Below are positions 1-8,356 of a DNA stretch of 22,821 nt, piece after piece (position 1 is the first letter of the stretch; each line of letters begins with the position of its first letter). Both the position numbers and the translations under genes were made by a program. Below the pieces are notes generated by a model. It ran no database searches and was not told where the DNA came from. It worked only from the letters and a program-made list of their open reading frames with translations. Source of the DNA: QNYZ01 sp964577615 (lineage in GTDB: Bacteria; Desulfobacterota; Desulfobacteria; Desulfobacterales; QNYZ01). The stretch is taken from positions 1 through 22,821 of the forward strand of contig CAZNZW010000049.1 in assembly GCA_964577615.1 (NCBI GenBank), read 5' to 3'.

Positions 1-766
1 GAATGGCGGAGAAGTATCGTTCCTGCCCCTGAAAAAAGATGTCGTTGTGATTGGCATCGGGTATTTTTACGATTCGTTTATCGGTTGCAGGAGAGGCGTT
101 GTAAAGGGCCTGGCCGTCGGAAAAAGGGATAATGTGGTCGTATTCGGCATGGATGATCAGGGTCGGCTTGATAAACGTGGCGATTTTATCGATATTTCGG
201 AATCCTTCTTCTTCCCTGAATCCAATGGCTTCCGAATTGATTCCCAAAAGCCGCAGCAGGGGGTCGGCATAGGCGAATCCGCTTTCGATGATCAGGCCGT
301 CGCACCGGTTTTGCTCAGAAGATGCCAGCTCGAGGACGGACCCACTTCCCAAAGAACGGCCCATGAGAATCAGGGGGCCGGTGTAGCGGTTGGCCGAAAG
401 CCAGGCGGTGACAAAATTAAAAATCACGTGGCAGTCTTCCATCATGGCTGAGACCGTGGGGGTTCCCGTGGATTGGCCGTAGCCCCGGTAATCGACGGGC
501 AAAAAATTGATCCCCAGTCGGTTGTAAACCGGCCCGATGTTATCGTAGTCTTCGACGATCTCGCCGTTTCCATGAAAAAAGAGGATCGTAGGCGAATCAA
601 TCTGCGCCGGGTGCAGCCGTCCGCCGATTTCGACGCCGTCTGAAACGGGGATCATAATGTCCATTTCGCTATCCACGGACCGGCTCAGTGCTTTTCGGGG
701 GTGGAACAGGCGCGCGCATACTTCGGGCCGGTCAAGGGGAGAATAATCGGCCGGGAGGCGATTCAT
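1..766 (-). CDS. Alpha/beta hydrolase (partial, C-terminus beyond the window)
   Basis: The frame is open from an ATG at 766 to the window edge, giving 255 residues with no stop. The protein shows a serine-hydrolase layout: an oxyanion-type HGNG at residues 65-68, a DYRGYGQS strand-turn at 92-99, a nucleophile elbow GRSLGS at 136-141 (Ser138), an acid candidate Asp210 in EYDHIIP, and a His240 candidate in ANHND. This resembles the BEM46/ABHD13-like 'alpha/beta hydrolase of unknown specificity' group; no signal peptide or membrane helix is visible. Its ATG overlaps the stop of the upstream aminotransferase gene (shared ATGA), so the two are translationally coupled. Substrate cannot be inferred. 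Only the last few residues appear to be missing, since the catalytic His is already present. Confidence 0.88.
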   Translation of the reverse strand, partial: MNRLPADYSPLDRPEVCARLFHPRKALSRSVDSEMDIMIPVSDGVEIGGRLHPAQIDSPTILFFHGNGEIVEDYDNIGPVYNRLGINFLPVDYRGYGQSTGTPTVSAMMEDCHVIFNFVTAWLSANRYTGPLILMGRSLGSGSVLELASSEQNRCDGLIIESGFAYADPLLRLLGINSEAIGFREEEGFRNIDKIATFIKPTLIIHAEYDHIIPFSDGQALYNASPATDKRIVKIPDANHNDIFFQGQERYFSAI

Positions 767-1908
767 CAGACGGTCTCCATGGCCCGGGCCATCCGGTGTA
801 ATCCGGTTTCGAGGGCGGCCCGGGGGCAGCCGAAATTAAGACGTACGAATCCGGGCCCGCCGAAATCGGCGCCGTTATTCAGACCCACGCCGGCTTTTTT
901 GAAAAATGCGGCGGGATTTTCTATTCCGGCATCGCGGGTGTCGATCCAGGCCAGGTAGGTGGCTTCCACCGGTTTCATCGACAGGCCGGGGATGGCGGCG
1001 ATGGCCTGGGTCACGGTTTCCCGGTTGCCGCGAAGATAGGCCAGCAGAGCCTGGCGCCAGGGTTCGCCGTGGCGGTAGGCGGCGGTGGCCGCGGTAAAGG
1101 CCAGCAGATTGACGTCGGGTACGATACCCGTCATAGCCGTTTTGAAACGTTTGCGCAGGGCGGTATCGGGAATGATGGCCATCGAACAGCCCAGGCCGGC
1201 GATATTGTAGGTTTTGCTGGGCGCCATCAGGGTAATGGTCCGTGTGGCCGGCCCGTCTCCCAGCGCGGCAAAAGGGATGTGTTGCCGATCGGCGTCGAGA
1301 ACCAGGTCGCAGTGAATTTCGTCCGAGCAGATGACCAGGTCATGTCGTGCACAGAACGTGGCCACTTGCTGCAGTTCCTCCCGGGTGAAAGACCGGCCGG
1401 TGGGGTTGTGCGGATGGCACAGCAGAAACAGACGCGTGCCGGGCGTGACGGCGGCTTCCATCCGGTCAAAATCCATTTCCCAGCGCTGCCCCTCTGTCAG
1501 CGGTACCGTGACTGGCGTACGGTCTTGATTCCCGGGGGCCGTCAGAAAGGGAGGGTAGGCCGGCGTGTTTGATAAAACGGCATCGCCCCGTCTGCCCACC
1601 GCCCGGCAGGCGACGTTGATACCGGTGACCAGGCCGGGGAGCCAGACGATCCATTCGGGATCGACGGTCCATCCGTAGCGGGCCGCCATGTGGGCCAGGG
1701 CCGCATCGACCAGCTTTCTTGGCGGGTGGGAATACCCGAAAATCCCATGATCCACCCGGTGGTGAAGGGCCGCCATCACCTCGGGCGGCGAACGAAAATC
1801 CATGTCAGCCACCCACATGGGAAGAATATCGGTTTCCCGGTACCGGTCCCACTTGACAGACGCGGTGTGACGGCGGTCAACGGGCGTATCAAAAAAAGCA
1901 GCGTTCAT
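766..1908 (-). CDS. PatB/MalY-family PLP-dependent aminotransferase / C-S beta-lyase
   Basis: This 380-residue fold-type I PLP enzyme has the family layout of MalY/PatB: an N-terminal WDRY and WVADMDF region (about 20-38), HGIFGYS at 54-60, NPTG at 168-171, SDEIHCDL at 195-202, and the PLP-binding lysine Lys232 in APSKTYNIAGL. Known members cleave cystathionine or cysteine conjugates, giving homocysteine or thiols, pyruvate and ammonia; some are transaminases. The ATG at 1908 follows a GAGG about ten bases upstream. The gene lies 56 bp after the FAD-enzyme gene and overlaps the hydrolase gene by four bases, so it belongs to the tail of the minus operon. Sequence alone does not separate beta-lyase from aminotransferase activity; the soluble cytoplasmic PLP fold is secure. 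Confidence 0.9.
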   Translation of the reverse strand: MNAAFFDTPVDRRHTASVKWDRYRETDILPMWVADMDFRSPPEVMAALHHRVDHGIFGYSHPPRKLVDAALAHMAARYGWTVDPEWIVWLPGLVTGINVACRAVGRRGDAVLSNTPAYPPFLTAPGNQDRTPVTVPLTEGQRWEMDFDRMEAAVTPGTRLFLLCHPHNPTGRSFTREELQQVATFCARHDLVICSDEIHCDLVLDADRQHIPFAALGDGPATRTITLMAPSKTYNIAGLGCSMAIIPDTALRKRFKTAMTGIVPDVNLLAFTAATAAYRHGEPWRQALLAYLRGNRETVTQAIAAIPGLSMKPVEATYLAWIDTRDAGIENPAAFFKKAGVGLNNGADFGGPGFVRLNFGCPRAALETGLHRMARAMETV

Positions 1909-1964
1909 GGGACGGTATCCTCAGTTATCTGAACATCCGATGTAAGATTTAAACATGAAAAATT

Positions 1965-3200
1965 CTACGGATTCATCCGCATCTCGCACAGTCTCGCCAG
2001 CGTGTCGACAGCTTTTTCATGCCGGGCCACATAGGGGTTGTTCATGTCCCAGACGTAACCGGCCAGAACCGAGCAGACCTGGCTGCGGATGTCCGGTGTT
2101 GCCTTGTCGTTGAAAAAAATGGCCGGCAGTTGACCGTCATACCAGGCATTGACGTAGGTTCGGAAAACCTCAACACCGTGACCGAGGTAGGCGGCGTAGT
2201 CCTTCTCCCAGTCGACAGTTTCGCCCTTGAGCTGGCGGATCAGGGTTTTGGCGGCCCGGTTGGCCGATTCCAGGGCCAGGGTCACGCCCGAGGAAAAGAC
2301 CGGGTCGAGAAACTCCGTGGCATTGCCCGTGAGGGCGTAGCCGTCGCCGCAGAGTTTTTTGACGGCAATGGAGTAGCCGTTGATCCGCCGGGCGGCAAAC
2401 GCCGGCCGGCGCTCGGCCAGACGGGCGGCGGCCTGGGGATTGCGGTCGATGATGGCGGACAGTTTATCGTCCAGACTGCCGCTCAGGCCGTCAATAAATG
2501 CCGGTTCGGCCACCACACCCACCGAGGTGCGGCCGTTGCTGAAGGGGATGATCCAGAGCCAGGCGTTTTCCGGGAGCATGCAGATCCAGATTTTCCCGGC
2601 CTCGTCTCCTTCCGGTCGGCGGTCGCCGGTAAAGTGGGAAAAGACTGAATCCCGGCGGGGCAGGGCGGACGGCAGGTCCAGATCGAACAGGCGCGGGAGT
2701 ACCCGGCCGAAGCCGCTGGCATCGATGACAAAGCGGCCGGAAAAAGTCACCGGCATGCCGTCCGGTCCCGTGGCCGTCACCGTGGCGCCGTCCCGGCGGC
2801 AGTCCACGGCCGTGACCGTGTGCTGCCAGCGGATATCGATGCCCATTTTTTCAACGGCCGCGGCCAGGGTCAGGTCGAAATCGTCCCGGGGCACCTGCCA
2901 GGTATACCCCCATCCTTTTGTAAACTGGTTGCCAAAATCAAAATCAGTCCGCTGACTGTCGGTGAGAAAGACCGCGCCATGCTTGACAATATAGTTGCGG
3001 GCTTTAACTGCGCCGAGGAGCCCGGCTTCTTCGAGCAGATCCATGCAGCGGGGCAGCAGGCTTTCGCCGATCACAAAGCGGGGAAACTGCTCTTTTTCGA
3101 TGATTGTGGCGGTAAATCCGGCCTGGTGGATCAGTGCCGCCGCGCTGGTGCCCGAAGGCCCGGCACCGATGATGATAACATCGGAATCGATTGGCGTCAT
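1965..3200 (-). CDS. FAD-dependent oxidoreductase resembling flavin-dependent halogenases
   Basis: I chose the ATG at 3200 (411 residues) rather than the longer frame opening at 3278, because it has a strong AGAAGGAG ribosome site and places the FAD-binding GAGPSG at residues 12-17. Other landmarks are GES at 45-47, Lys73 in YIVKHGAVF, WQVPRDDFD at 101-109, DASGFGR at 160-166, WLWIIP at 214-219 and a late flavin-contact block with GNATEFLDPVFSSGV. The WxWxIP motif and a lysine near position 73-79 are hallmarks of flavin-dependent halogenases, where the lysine carries the hypohalous acid species. Many uncharacterised relatives are annotated only as NAD(P)/FAD-dependent oxidoreductases, so halogenation is an inference. 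No flavin reductase or natural-product assembly line is visible nearby. It sits 99 bp after rsmB with a candidate promoter in that gap. Confidence 0.8.
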   Translation of the reverse strand: MTPIDSDVIIIGAGPSGTSAAALIHQAGFTATIIEKEQFPRFVIGESLLPRCMDLLEEAGLLGAVKARNYIVKHGAVFLTDSQRTDFDFGNQFTKGWGYTWQVPRDDFDLTLAAAVEKMGIDIRWQHTVTAVDCRRDGATVTATGPDGMPVTFSGRFVIDASGFGRVLPRLFDLDLPSALPRRDSVFSHFTGDRRPEGDEAGKIWICMLPENAWLWIIPFSNGRTSVGVVAEPAFIDGLSGSLDDKLSAIIDRNPQAAARLAERRPAFAARRINGYSIAVKKLCGDGYALTGNATEFLDPVFSSGVTLALESANRAAKTLIRQLKGETVDWEKDYAAYLGHGVEVFRTYVNAWYDGQLPAIFFNDKATPDIRSQVCSVLAGYVWDMNNPYVARHEKAVDTLARLCEMRMNP

Positions 3201-3273
3201 GGCTGAGATCTCCTTCTGATTGTGTGATGATTTGTCGTCCGGCTGTTTTGAATATCGGTCGAGCGGTACCGGT

Positions 3274-3303
3274 TTCATACCGGAAAAAAAACGAAACTGT
3301 CAA
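3274..3303 (-). promoter_or_regulatory. Candidate sigma-70 promoter for the FAD enzyme gene
   Basis: On the minus strand a perfect TTGACA (3303-3298) overlaps the end of rsmB. It is followed after 18 bases by TATGAA (3279-3274). Transcription would start about 70 bases before the ATG at 3200. The spacing is one base longer than ideal and the -10 box matches four of six positions, so this is plausible but unproven. Confidence 0.38.
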
Positions 3304-4664
3304 GATGCCCCGGATCTGTGAAGACGGGCGGCAAAAAAGCCGTCCATGGCATGCAGATGGGGGAAGGTGCGGAAAAAACCGTCGGCGCCCGCAAGGGGCG
3401 GGGTCGCATCAGGCAGAAAGCGGGCCGCCGGAACCAGGGAAAAATCCGGGTGCCCGTTCAAAAAACGGATAATGACGTCTTCGTTTTCTTCCGGTTCGGT
3501 GGTGCAGACAGCGTAAACAAGCACGCCCCCCGGTTTGACCTGTGTACTCAGGTGGCGGAGCAGACGCCCCTGGCGGCGGGCCATTTTTTTTAATGTGTCG
3601 ACGCTGTGGTGCCATTTGGCATCCGGGTGGCGGCGTAAAACCCCCAGTCCGGAGCAGGGCGCGTCGATCAGGACCCGGTCGAAAAGACCGAGGTCATCCA
3701 GAACGGCCGGGGTTTCCAGATCCCGTGTCCGGGTCTCGACGATCGTTCCCCCCAGGCGGCGCATCTCGGCGGTGAGCTGGTTTAGCCGGGCTGCCTGGCG
3801 GTCCACGGCGACGATCTGCCCCCTGTTTTCCATCTGCTGGACGATGTGGCCGGTTTTTCCGCCCAGGCCGGCACAGGCATCGAGGATGCGTTCGCCCGGG
3901 CGGGGATCGAGCAGAAAAGTCACGAGCTGGGCGGCTTCGTCCTGAACCTGAAAGTGGCCGTCCGTAAAGCCGGGCAGATCGGGGACAGCGCGGGTGGGCC
4001 GGTTGATGCAGATACCTGCGGATGAGTGCGGCGTGGGAGCCGGTTTTTCTCCACCAGCCGTCAATGTGTCGATCACCATCCGGCGGGCGGCGCGAAGGGT
4101 GTTGGTCCGCAGCGTCAGGGGCGCGACGGTGTTGAGCGCCTGACAGCGCGCCAGGGTATCATCCAGGCCCCGCCGGGCGATCCAGCGTTTAATCATCCAG
4201 GGGGCGAAAGACTGCCGGGCGGCCAGAGCCGCCACGGGATCTGCGGCGGCATCGGGAAAAACAAGGGTTTCCCGCTGACGGATCGCATTGCGCAGCACGG
4301 CATTGACAAAACCGGTGGCTTTCCGGCCGGTGATGGATCTGGCCAGATTGACGCTGGTGTTCACGGCCGCAGATGGCGGCACCCGGTCAAAAAAGAAGAT
4401 CTGGAACAGTCCCAGGCGCAGCAGAATACGGATTTCCGGATCAAGGCGGTGTGCCGGACGGCGGGAGACACGGTCGATGATCCCGTCGAGCCGCGCCTGC
4501 CAGCGCAGGACGCCGTGGATCAGGGCATGGATAAACTTCCGGTCCCGTGATTCCGTTATCTGTTCTGAATTAATATGTTTTTCGAGAACAGTATCGAGGG
4601 TGCCACGGCCACGATCCATCTGCATGAGGATGGAAAACGCCGTGTGTCGGATGCGGTCAATCAC
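3300..4664 (-). CDS. rsmB: 16S rRNA (cytosine-967-C5)-methyltransferase RsmB
   Basis: The 454-residue protein has the two-part RsmB/Sun architecture: an N-terminal NusB-like RNA-binding domain (about 1-135) and a C-terminal SAM-dependent RNA methyltransferase domain (about 235-450). Visible motifs are the SAM loop DACAGLGGKTGH at 262-273, DAPCSGLG at 334-341 with Cys337, and AVCTTEPEEN at 385-394 with Cys387. The paired cysteines are the catalytic base/nucleophile pair of 5-methylcytosine RNA methyltransferases. Translation starts at GTG (4664), eight bases after the fmt stop, with no clear Shine-Dalgarno sequence, which suggests coupling to fmt. The def-fmt-rsmB order is a common bacterial translation cluster and supports the assignment. 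Confidence 0.96.
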   Translation of the reverse strand: MIDRIRHTAFSILMQMDRGRGTLDTVLEKHINSEQITESRDRKFIHALIHGVLRWQARLDGIIDRVSRRPAHRLDPEIRILLRLGLFQIFFFDRVPPSAAVNTSVNLARSITGRKATGFVNAVLRNAIRQRETLVFPDAAADPVAALAARQSFAPWMIKRWIARRGLDDTLARCQALNTVAPLTLRTNTLRAARRMVIDTLTAGGEKPAPTPHSSAGICINRPTRAVPDLPGFTDGHFQVQDEAAQLVTFLLDPRPGERILDACAGLGGKTGHIVQQMENRGQIVAVDRQAARLNQLTAEMRRLGGTIVETRTRDLETPAVLDDLGLFDRVLIDAPCSGLGVLRRHPDAKWHHSVDTLKKMARRQGRLLRHLSTQVKPGGVLVYAVCTTEPEENEDVIIRFLNGHPDFSLVPAARFLPDATPPLAGADGFFRTFPHLHAMDGFFAARLHRSGAS

Positions 4665-4672
4665 CGGGGCGG

Positions 4673-5617
4673 CTACGTGAAAACCGCGCCGGGAGCCAAT
4701 GGATACCCCCGCAGGAAATCGGCCGCCGCCAGGCGTTTTCCCGATGCGCCCTGGAGCTCTAGAATGGCCAATACGCCGTCACCGGTGGCCACGCGCAACT
4801 CATCGGCAAATCCTTTGACAACGGTACCGGGCGGGGCATCGGAGATCGCATCAATGGCCGCCGCGCGTATGATTTTAAGGCGACGATCATTTTGAAACGT
4901 AAAGGTGCCGGGCCAGGGCGTCATGCCCCGGACGCGCCTTTCGATGACCGCCGCCGGCTGATGCCAGTCGATCCGGCCGTCTGCCTTGGTCAGCCGGGGG
5001 GCGACAGTGGCCAGACGATCGTCCTGGGGAATGGCCTGGATGTTGCCGGCGGCCAGCCGGTCCAGCGTGCGGACAATCAGCTCAGCGCCCATGCCGGCCA
5101 GACGGTCGTGCAGCGTGGCCGCGGTGTCGTCCGGCTGGATCGGCGTGCGCGCGGTGAGCAGAATATCGCCGGTATCCACCGCTCCCGCTATCTGCATGGT
5201 GGTCACGCCGCTTTCGCTGTCGCCGTTGATGATGGCCCACTGGATCGGCGCGGCGCCTCGGAACCGGGGCAGCAGGGACGCATGGATATTGATGCCGCCC
5301 AGGGGCGGGGTATCGAGCACCCGCTGGGGCAGCAGATTGCCGTAGGCGATGACAACAAAGAGATCGGGCGCCGGATCGCAGGCAAGGGAAAAAAAATCAT
5401 CCTGCCGGGCCGAAACCGGCTGGGCGATGTCATAACCCAGCCGCAGGGCCGCCTGCTTGACCGGTGACAGGGTGATTTTGCGCCCCCGGCCCCGGGGGCG
5501 GTCCGGCTGGGTAATCACCCGCAGGATCCGATGAGGGCTTTCGTGAAGGGCCAGGAGGGACGGCACGGCAAAGTCCGGGGTCCCCATGAAAACAAGTTTA
5601 AGCGCCGGTGGTGTCAT
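4673..5617 (-). CDS. fmt: Methionyl-tRNA formyltransferase
   Basis: The product (314 residues) transfers a formyl group from 10-formyltetrahydrofolate to initiator Met-tRNA. The N-terminal formyltransferase domain contains MGTPDFAVPS (11-20) and the signature around Asn110 and His112 (NIHASLLPRFRGAAPIQWAI), with Asp148 in GAVDTG completing the usual Asn-His-Asp catalytic set. A shorter C-terminal OB-like domain follows from about residue 205. The ATG at 5617 lies inside the end of def (20-base overlap) and is preceded by GAGG. Length and motifs match the family with no sign of damage. Confidence 0.97.
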   Translation of the reverse strand: MTPPALKLVFMGTPDFAVPSLLALHESPHRILRVITQPDRPRGRGRKITLSPVKQAALRLGYDIAQPVSARQDDFFSLACDPAPDLFVVIAYGNLLPQRVLDTPPLGGINIHASLLPRFRGAAPIQWAIINGDSESGVTTMQIAGAVDTGDILLTARTPIQPDDTAATLHDRLAGMGAELIVRTLDRLAAGNIQAIPQDDRLATVAPRLTKADGRIDWHQPAAVIERRVRGMTPWPGTFTFQNDRRLKIIRAAAIDAISDAPPGTVVKGFADELRVATGDGVLAILELQGASGKRLAAADFLRGYPLAPGAVFT

Positions 5618-6128
5618 CGTGCCTCAATTGTTTGCGGATCCGGCGTTTATACAGCCGGCGTTTTAACGCACTGACCCGTTCAATGAACAGTTTGCCGTCC
5701 AGATGGTCGATTTCATGCTGGAGGACAATCGCCAGGAACCCATCGGCATCGAAGTCCAGGGGGTGTTCATTTTCGTCGTATCCTGTCACATGGATACGGG
5801 CGGCCCGGTTCACGTCGGCCCTGAAATCAGGGACGGACAGACAGCCCTCATCTTTGGAAAGCGTGGTGCCGTCATGGGCGGTGATTTTCGGATTGATCAG
5901 GACGTGGAGATCGCGGTCATCGTCCCGGGGGGCGATGTCATAAATAAGCATCCGCTGGTTGATGCCCACCTGGATGGCGGCCAGTCCCACGCCGGGGGCG
6001 TCGTACATGGTGACGGCCATGCGGTCAATGGTGTTGTGCAATGCCTTGTCAATGTTTTTTACTTTGGCCACCGGCCTCTGGAGAAAAGGGTCCGGATAGG
6101 TCAGAATCGGATAAGGCGTAGTTGTCAT
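5598..6128 (-). CDS. def: Peptide deformylase
   Basis: The 176-residue metalloenzyme removes the formyl group from the N-terminus of new proteins, reversing the action of the Fmt product encoded next to it. All three family motifs are present: GVGLAAIQ (46-53), EGCLS (94-98) with metal ligand Cys96, and HEIDH (138-142) giving His138 and His142 as ligands and Glu139 as catalytic base. I prefer the ATG at 6128 over an upstream in-frame ATG at 6167: it has GGAGAG upstream, matches the family N-terminus, and its ATGA overlaps the stop of the YbhN-type gene. The upstream alternative would lie inside that gene. The end overlaps fmt by 20 bases. Confidence 0.97.
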   Translation of the reverse strand: MTTTPYPILTYPDPFLQRPVAKVKNIDKALHNTIDRMAVTMYDAPGVGLAAIQVGINQRMLIYDIAPRDDDRDLHVLINPKITAHDGTTLSKDEGCLSVPDFRADVNRAARIHVTGYDENEHPLDFDADGFLAIVLQHEIDHLDGKLFIERVSALKRRLYKRRIRKQLRHDDTTGA

Positions 6129-7374
6129 GGGTGTTTCTCTCCGCTTACCGGCGCACCTGCCGGCCATGAGGTTTTCCAGATGTTGACGCCGGTGATCAAC
6201 ACCGATACCAGCCCGACAANNNNNNNNNNNNNNNNNNNNNNNNNNNNNNNNNNNNNNNNNNNNNNNNNNNNNNNNNNNNNNNNNNNNNNNNNNNNNNNNN
6301 NNNNNNNNNNNNNNNNNNNCATGAGGTTTTCCAGATGTTGACGCCGGTGATCAACACCGATACCAGCCCGACAAACATCACCGGAAAAAGCTGGATCGCA
6401 TGGGTCATCAGGGTAAAACCGGCCGCATCCTTCGGGGCCGTGCCGAACAGGGTTAGGCCGAACATACCCCCGGCTTCCCACAGCCCCCAGTATCCGGGAA
6501 CTGATGGCAGGGCAATAAAAAAACATATAATAACCATATATACAACCGTATCAACCGGCGTCAGGGTAACCCCGGCGGATGCCTTTGCCATGACGAAGTA
6601 GGCGGCGGCGACGAGAAACCAGATGGGTAGCGTCAATCCACTGCAGATAATCAGACGGATCGGGTGTTTGACCAGAGCAAATCCGGTGGCAATATTTTCG
6701 ATGATGGCAATCAGCCGGGTGCCAATCCGGTCGGCGATTATCTGTTGGAAACGGAGGGGGGCAAAGAAGAAGATCCACCGGGGGGCATGCCGGACGACCG
6801 TCTGAATCAGATGCCGGGAACCATTGATGGCGACGAGCAGGATGCCAGTTAAAAGGACGACGCTCAATTGGGCCATACCCCGACCCACTGTCAGCAGGGT
6901 GGCCCGTGTCAGATGGTAGCCCGCAAAGGAAATATCGATGGTCGGGTCGATCTGGACGAAACCGAGGGTTAAAATGAAAAGAACCAGCAGCATGATAATA
7001 TCAAATGCCCGCTCGGCCGCTACCGTGGCCAATCCCGTGGTAAAAGGTATGCGGTTGCGCTGATACAAAAGGGCCGGCCGGGCCAGTTCGCCCACCCGCC
7101 CGGGCAGGATGCAGTTCAGCATGAAGCCGATCGCCAGGGGGTGGTGCGCGTCCTGGAAGCGCAGCGCCCGCTCCCGGCCAAGAATCACCCGCCAGCGCAG
7201 CGACCGGAGTAGCAGGGATGCCAGCACGAATACTACCGCCGGGCCGATCCAGAGATAGTTGACCTGTCGGCTGAAGGTGAGAAGGTCGGCCAGGGGAACA
7301 TGCCTGAAAGCAAAATAAATGGCCGCAACAGAAACAAAACCGCCGATGGAAAAAGAGAGTAGGGCTTTTGGCAT
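6125..7374 (-). CDS. YbhN/UPF0104 flippase-like integral membrane protein, split by an assembly gap
   Basis: The gene starts with ATG at 7374 and reads cleanly to 6375. There it enters a 55-bp segment that appears on both sides of a 100-N gap. If one copy and the Ns are removed (delete 6220-6374), the two parts join as 1000 + 95 = 1095 bases, exactly 364 codons plus a TGA at 6127-6125, which overlaps the def start. The joined protein has about eight hydrophobic helices and the family motifs GRVGELARP (about 92-100), ERAFD (about 120-124) and PSVPGYWGLWEAG (about 293-305). It resembles the lysylphosphatidylglycerol synthase transmembrane region/YbhN family. Its transported substrate is unknown. 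It starts 15 bases after the ribF stop with a weak ribosome site. Confidence 0.88.
6165..6219. repeat. 55-bp direct duplicate, left copy (contig-end overlap)
   Basis: This segment, from catgaggttttccagatg to accagcccgacaa, recurs base for base at 6320-6374 on the other side of the Ns. It is coding sequence of the YbhN-type gene. Keeping both copies breaks the frame, while merging them restores it, so this is an assembly artefact and not a biological repeat. Confidence 0.93.
6220..6319. other. Scaffold gap of exactly 100 N
   Basis: One hundred undetermined bases lie inside the YbhN-type gene. The round number is a placeholder. Both flanks carry the same 55 bases, so the true genomic distance is probably negative, meaning the contig ends overlap. 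Confidence 0.98.
6320..6374. repeat. 55-bp direct duplicate, right copy (contig-end overlap)
   Basis: This is an exact copy of 6165-6219, in the same orientation, directly abutting the N run. Unique coding sequence continues rightward from 6375. Confidence 0.93.
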
Positions 7375-7389
7375 GTCAGAATCTATTTT

Positions 7390-8325
7390 TTATAATTGTT
7401 TCATTGTTCGGGCAACGTCGATGTCCCGGGCAATCTGTTCGGACAGGGCCGCCAGGCTGGCAAATTTTTTTTCTCCCCGGATCCGTTCGATGAAATCGAC
7501 CGTGATTTTTTCGCCGACAATATCTTTGTCAAAATCAATGATATGGATCTCAACAGTGAAAATATGGTCATCAAACGTCGGACTGTAACCGATATTGGCC
7601 ACGCCCGGATACTTCCGGTTCTGCCAGGTGACCGTGACAACATAAACCCCGTTTTCCGGCGCCAGTTCATCCTGAAGGGTGATGTTGGCGGTGGGACATC
7701 CCAGCAGTTTCCCCCCCCGGCCCCGGCCCGGGGTGACGACGCCCCGAACCTGATAATACCGCCCCAGAAGCTGCCGGGCCGCCGGCATTTTGCCGGCCAT
7801 CACCAGCTTGCGGATGCGGGTGCTGCTGACACGCAGGGCGCGGGTCTGGGCGTCCTGAATCCATCCGGCCACGATGACCTCATACCCCAGTGAGGATGCA
7901 TGCTGCTTCAGGTAATCGATGTTGCCTTCGCGGTTGCGGCCGAAAGAGTAATCCTGTCCCACGACGATGGCTTTCATGCCGATTTTCCTGACGAGGAGGT
8001 CTTCGACAAAAGCCCGGGCGGGAATATCGGCAAAAGCACGGGTAAAGGGGACGCTGATCAGAACATCGATGCCGGTTCTGGCGATCAATTCTTTTTTCTG
8101 CTCGTATAGGGTGATTAACGCCGGGCGGTTGTTCTGGTTGAGCACCCGTTGGGGGTGGGGGGTAAACGTCATGGCGATTGAGGTGCCGTTTATGGCATCG
8201 GCCCGTTCAATGACTTCGTGAAAGAGCGCCTGATGGCCGATATGCACCCCGTCGAAATTGCCGATGGTAATAACGGCATTCTTAAACGGGGTTGTGATTT
8301 GATCCAGCGATTCGATGCAGTCCAT
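7390..8325 (-). CDS. ribF: Bifunctional riboflavin kinase / FAD synthetase
   Basis: The 311-residue enzyme makes FMN from riboflavin and then FAD. The N-terminal nucleotidyltransferase domain (about 1-175) has GNFDGVHIGH at 22-31, holding the HxGH motif, and SSTRIR at 167-172. The C-terminal riboflavin-kinase domain (about 185-305) has GRGRGGKLLGCPTAN ending at 214. Both domains are intact and length is typical. It is the first gene of the minus-strand operon, starting at ATG 8325, with a purine-rich but weak ribosome site. A candidate promoter lies at 8366-8393. The FAD-using enzyme five genes downstream is a possible, not demonstrated, functional link. Confidence 0.96.
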   Translation of the reverse strand: MDCIESLDQITTPFKNAVITIGNFDGVHIGHQALFHEVIERADAINGTSIAMTFTPHPQRVLNQNNRPALITLYEQKKELIARTGIDVLISVPFTRAFADIPARAFVEDLLVRKIGMKAIVVGQDYSFGRNREGNIDYLKQHASSLGYEVIVAGWIQDAQTRALRVSSTRIRKLVMAGKMPAARQLLGRYYQVRGVVTPGRGRGGKLLGCPTANITLQDELAPENGVYVVTVTWQNRKYPGVANIGYSPTFDDHIFTVEIHIIDFDKDIVGEKITVDFIERIRGEKKFASLAALSEQIARDIDVARTMKQL

Positions 8326-8356
8326 AAAATTCTTTTCAATCCAGTACAGTTTTGGC

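Noticed and set aside
47..451. A 134-codon plus-strand frame at the window start
   Set aside because: The opposite strand encodes a convincing alpha/beta hydrolase with nucleophile, acid and histidine motifs over the whole stretch.
2019..2648. A 209-codon plus-strand frame opposite the FAD enzyme gene
   Set aside because: The minus-strand gene has full flavoenzyme motifs; the plus frame has no ribosome site and no domain pattern.
3263..3290. CCGGT-ATGAA-ACCGG stem next to a run of eight T/A as a terminator after rsmB
   Set aside because: On the minus strand the T-run lies before the stem, and on the plus strand an A-run follows, so neither direction gives a functional intrinsic terminator.
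6165..6374. Reading the two 55-bp copies as a true direct repeat or target-site duplication around an inserted element
   Set aside because: Merging the copies restores an intact frame and a stop-start overlap, and the spacer is exactly 100 N, so contig overlap explains it fully.
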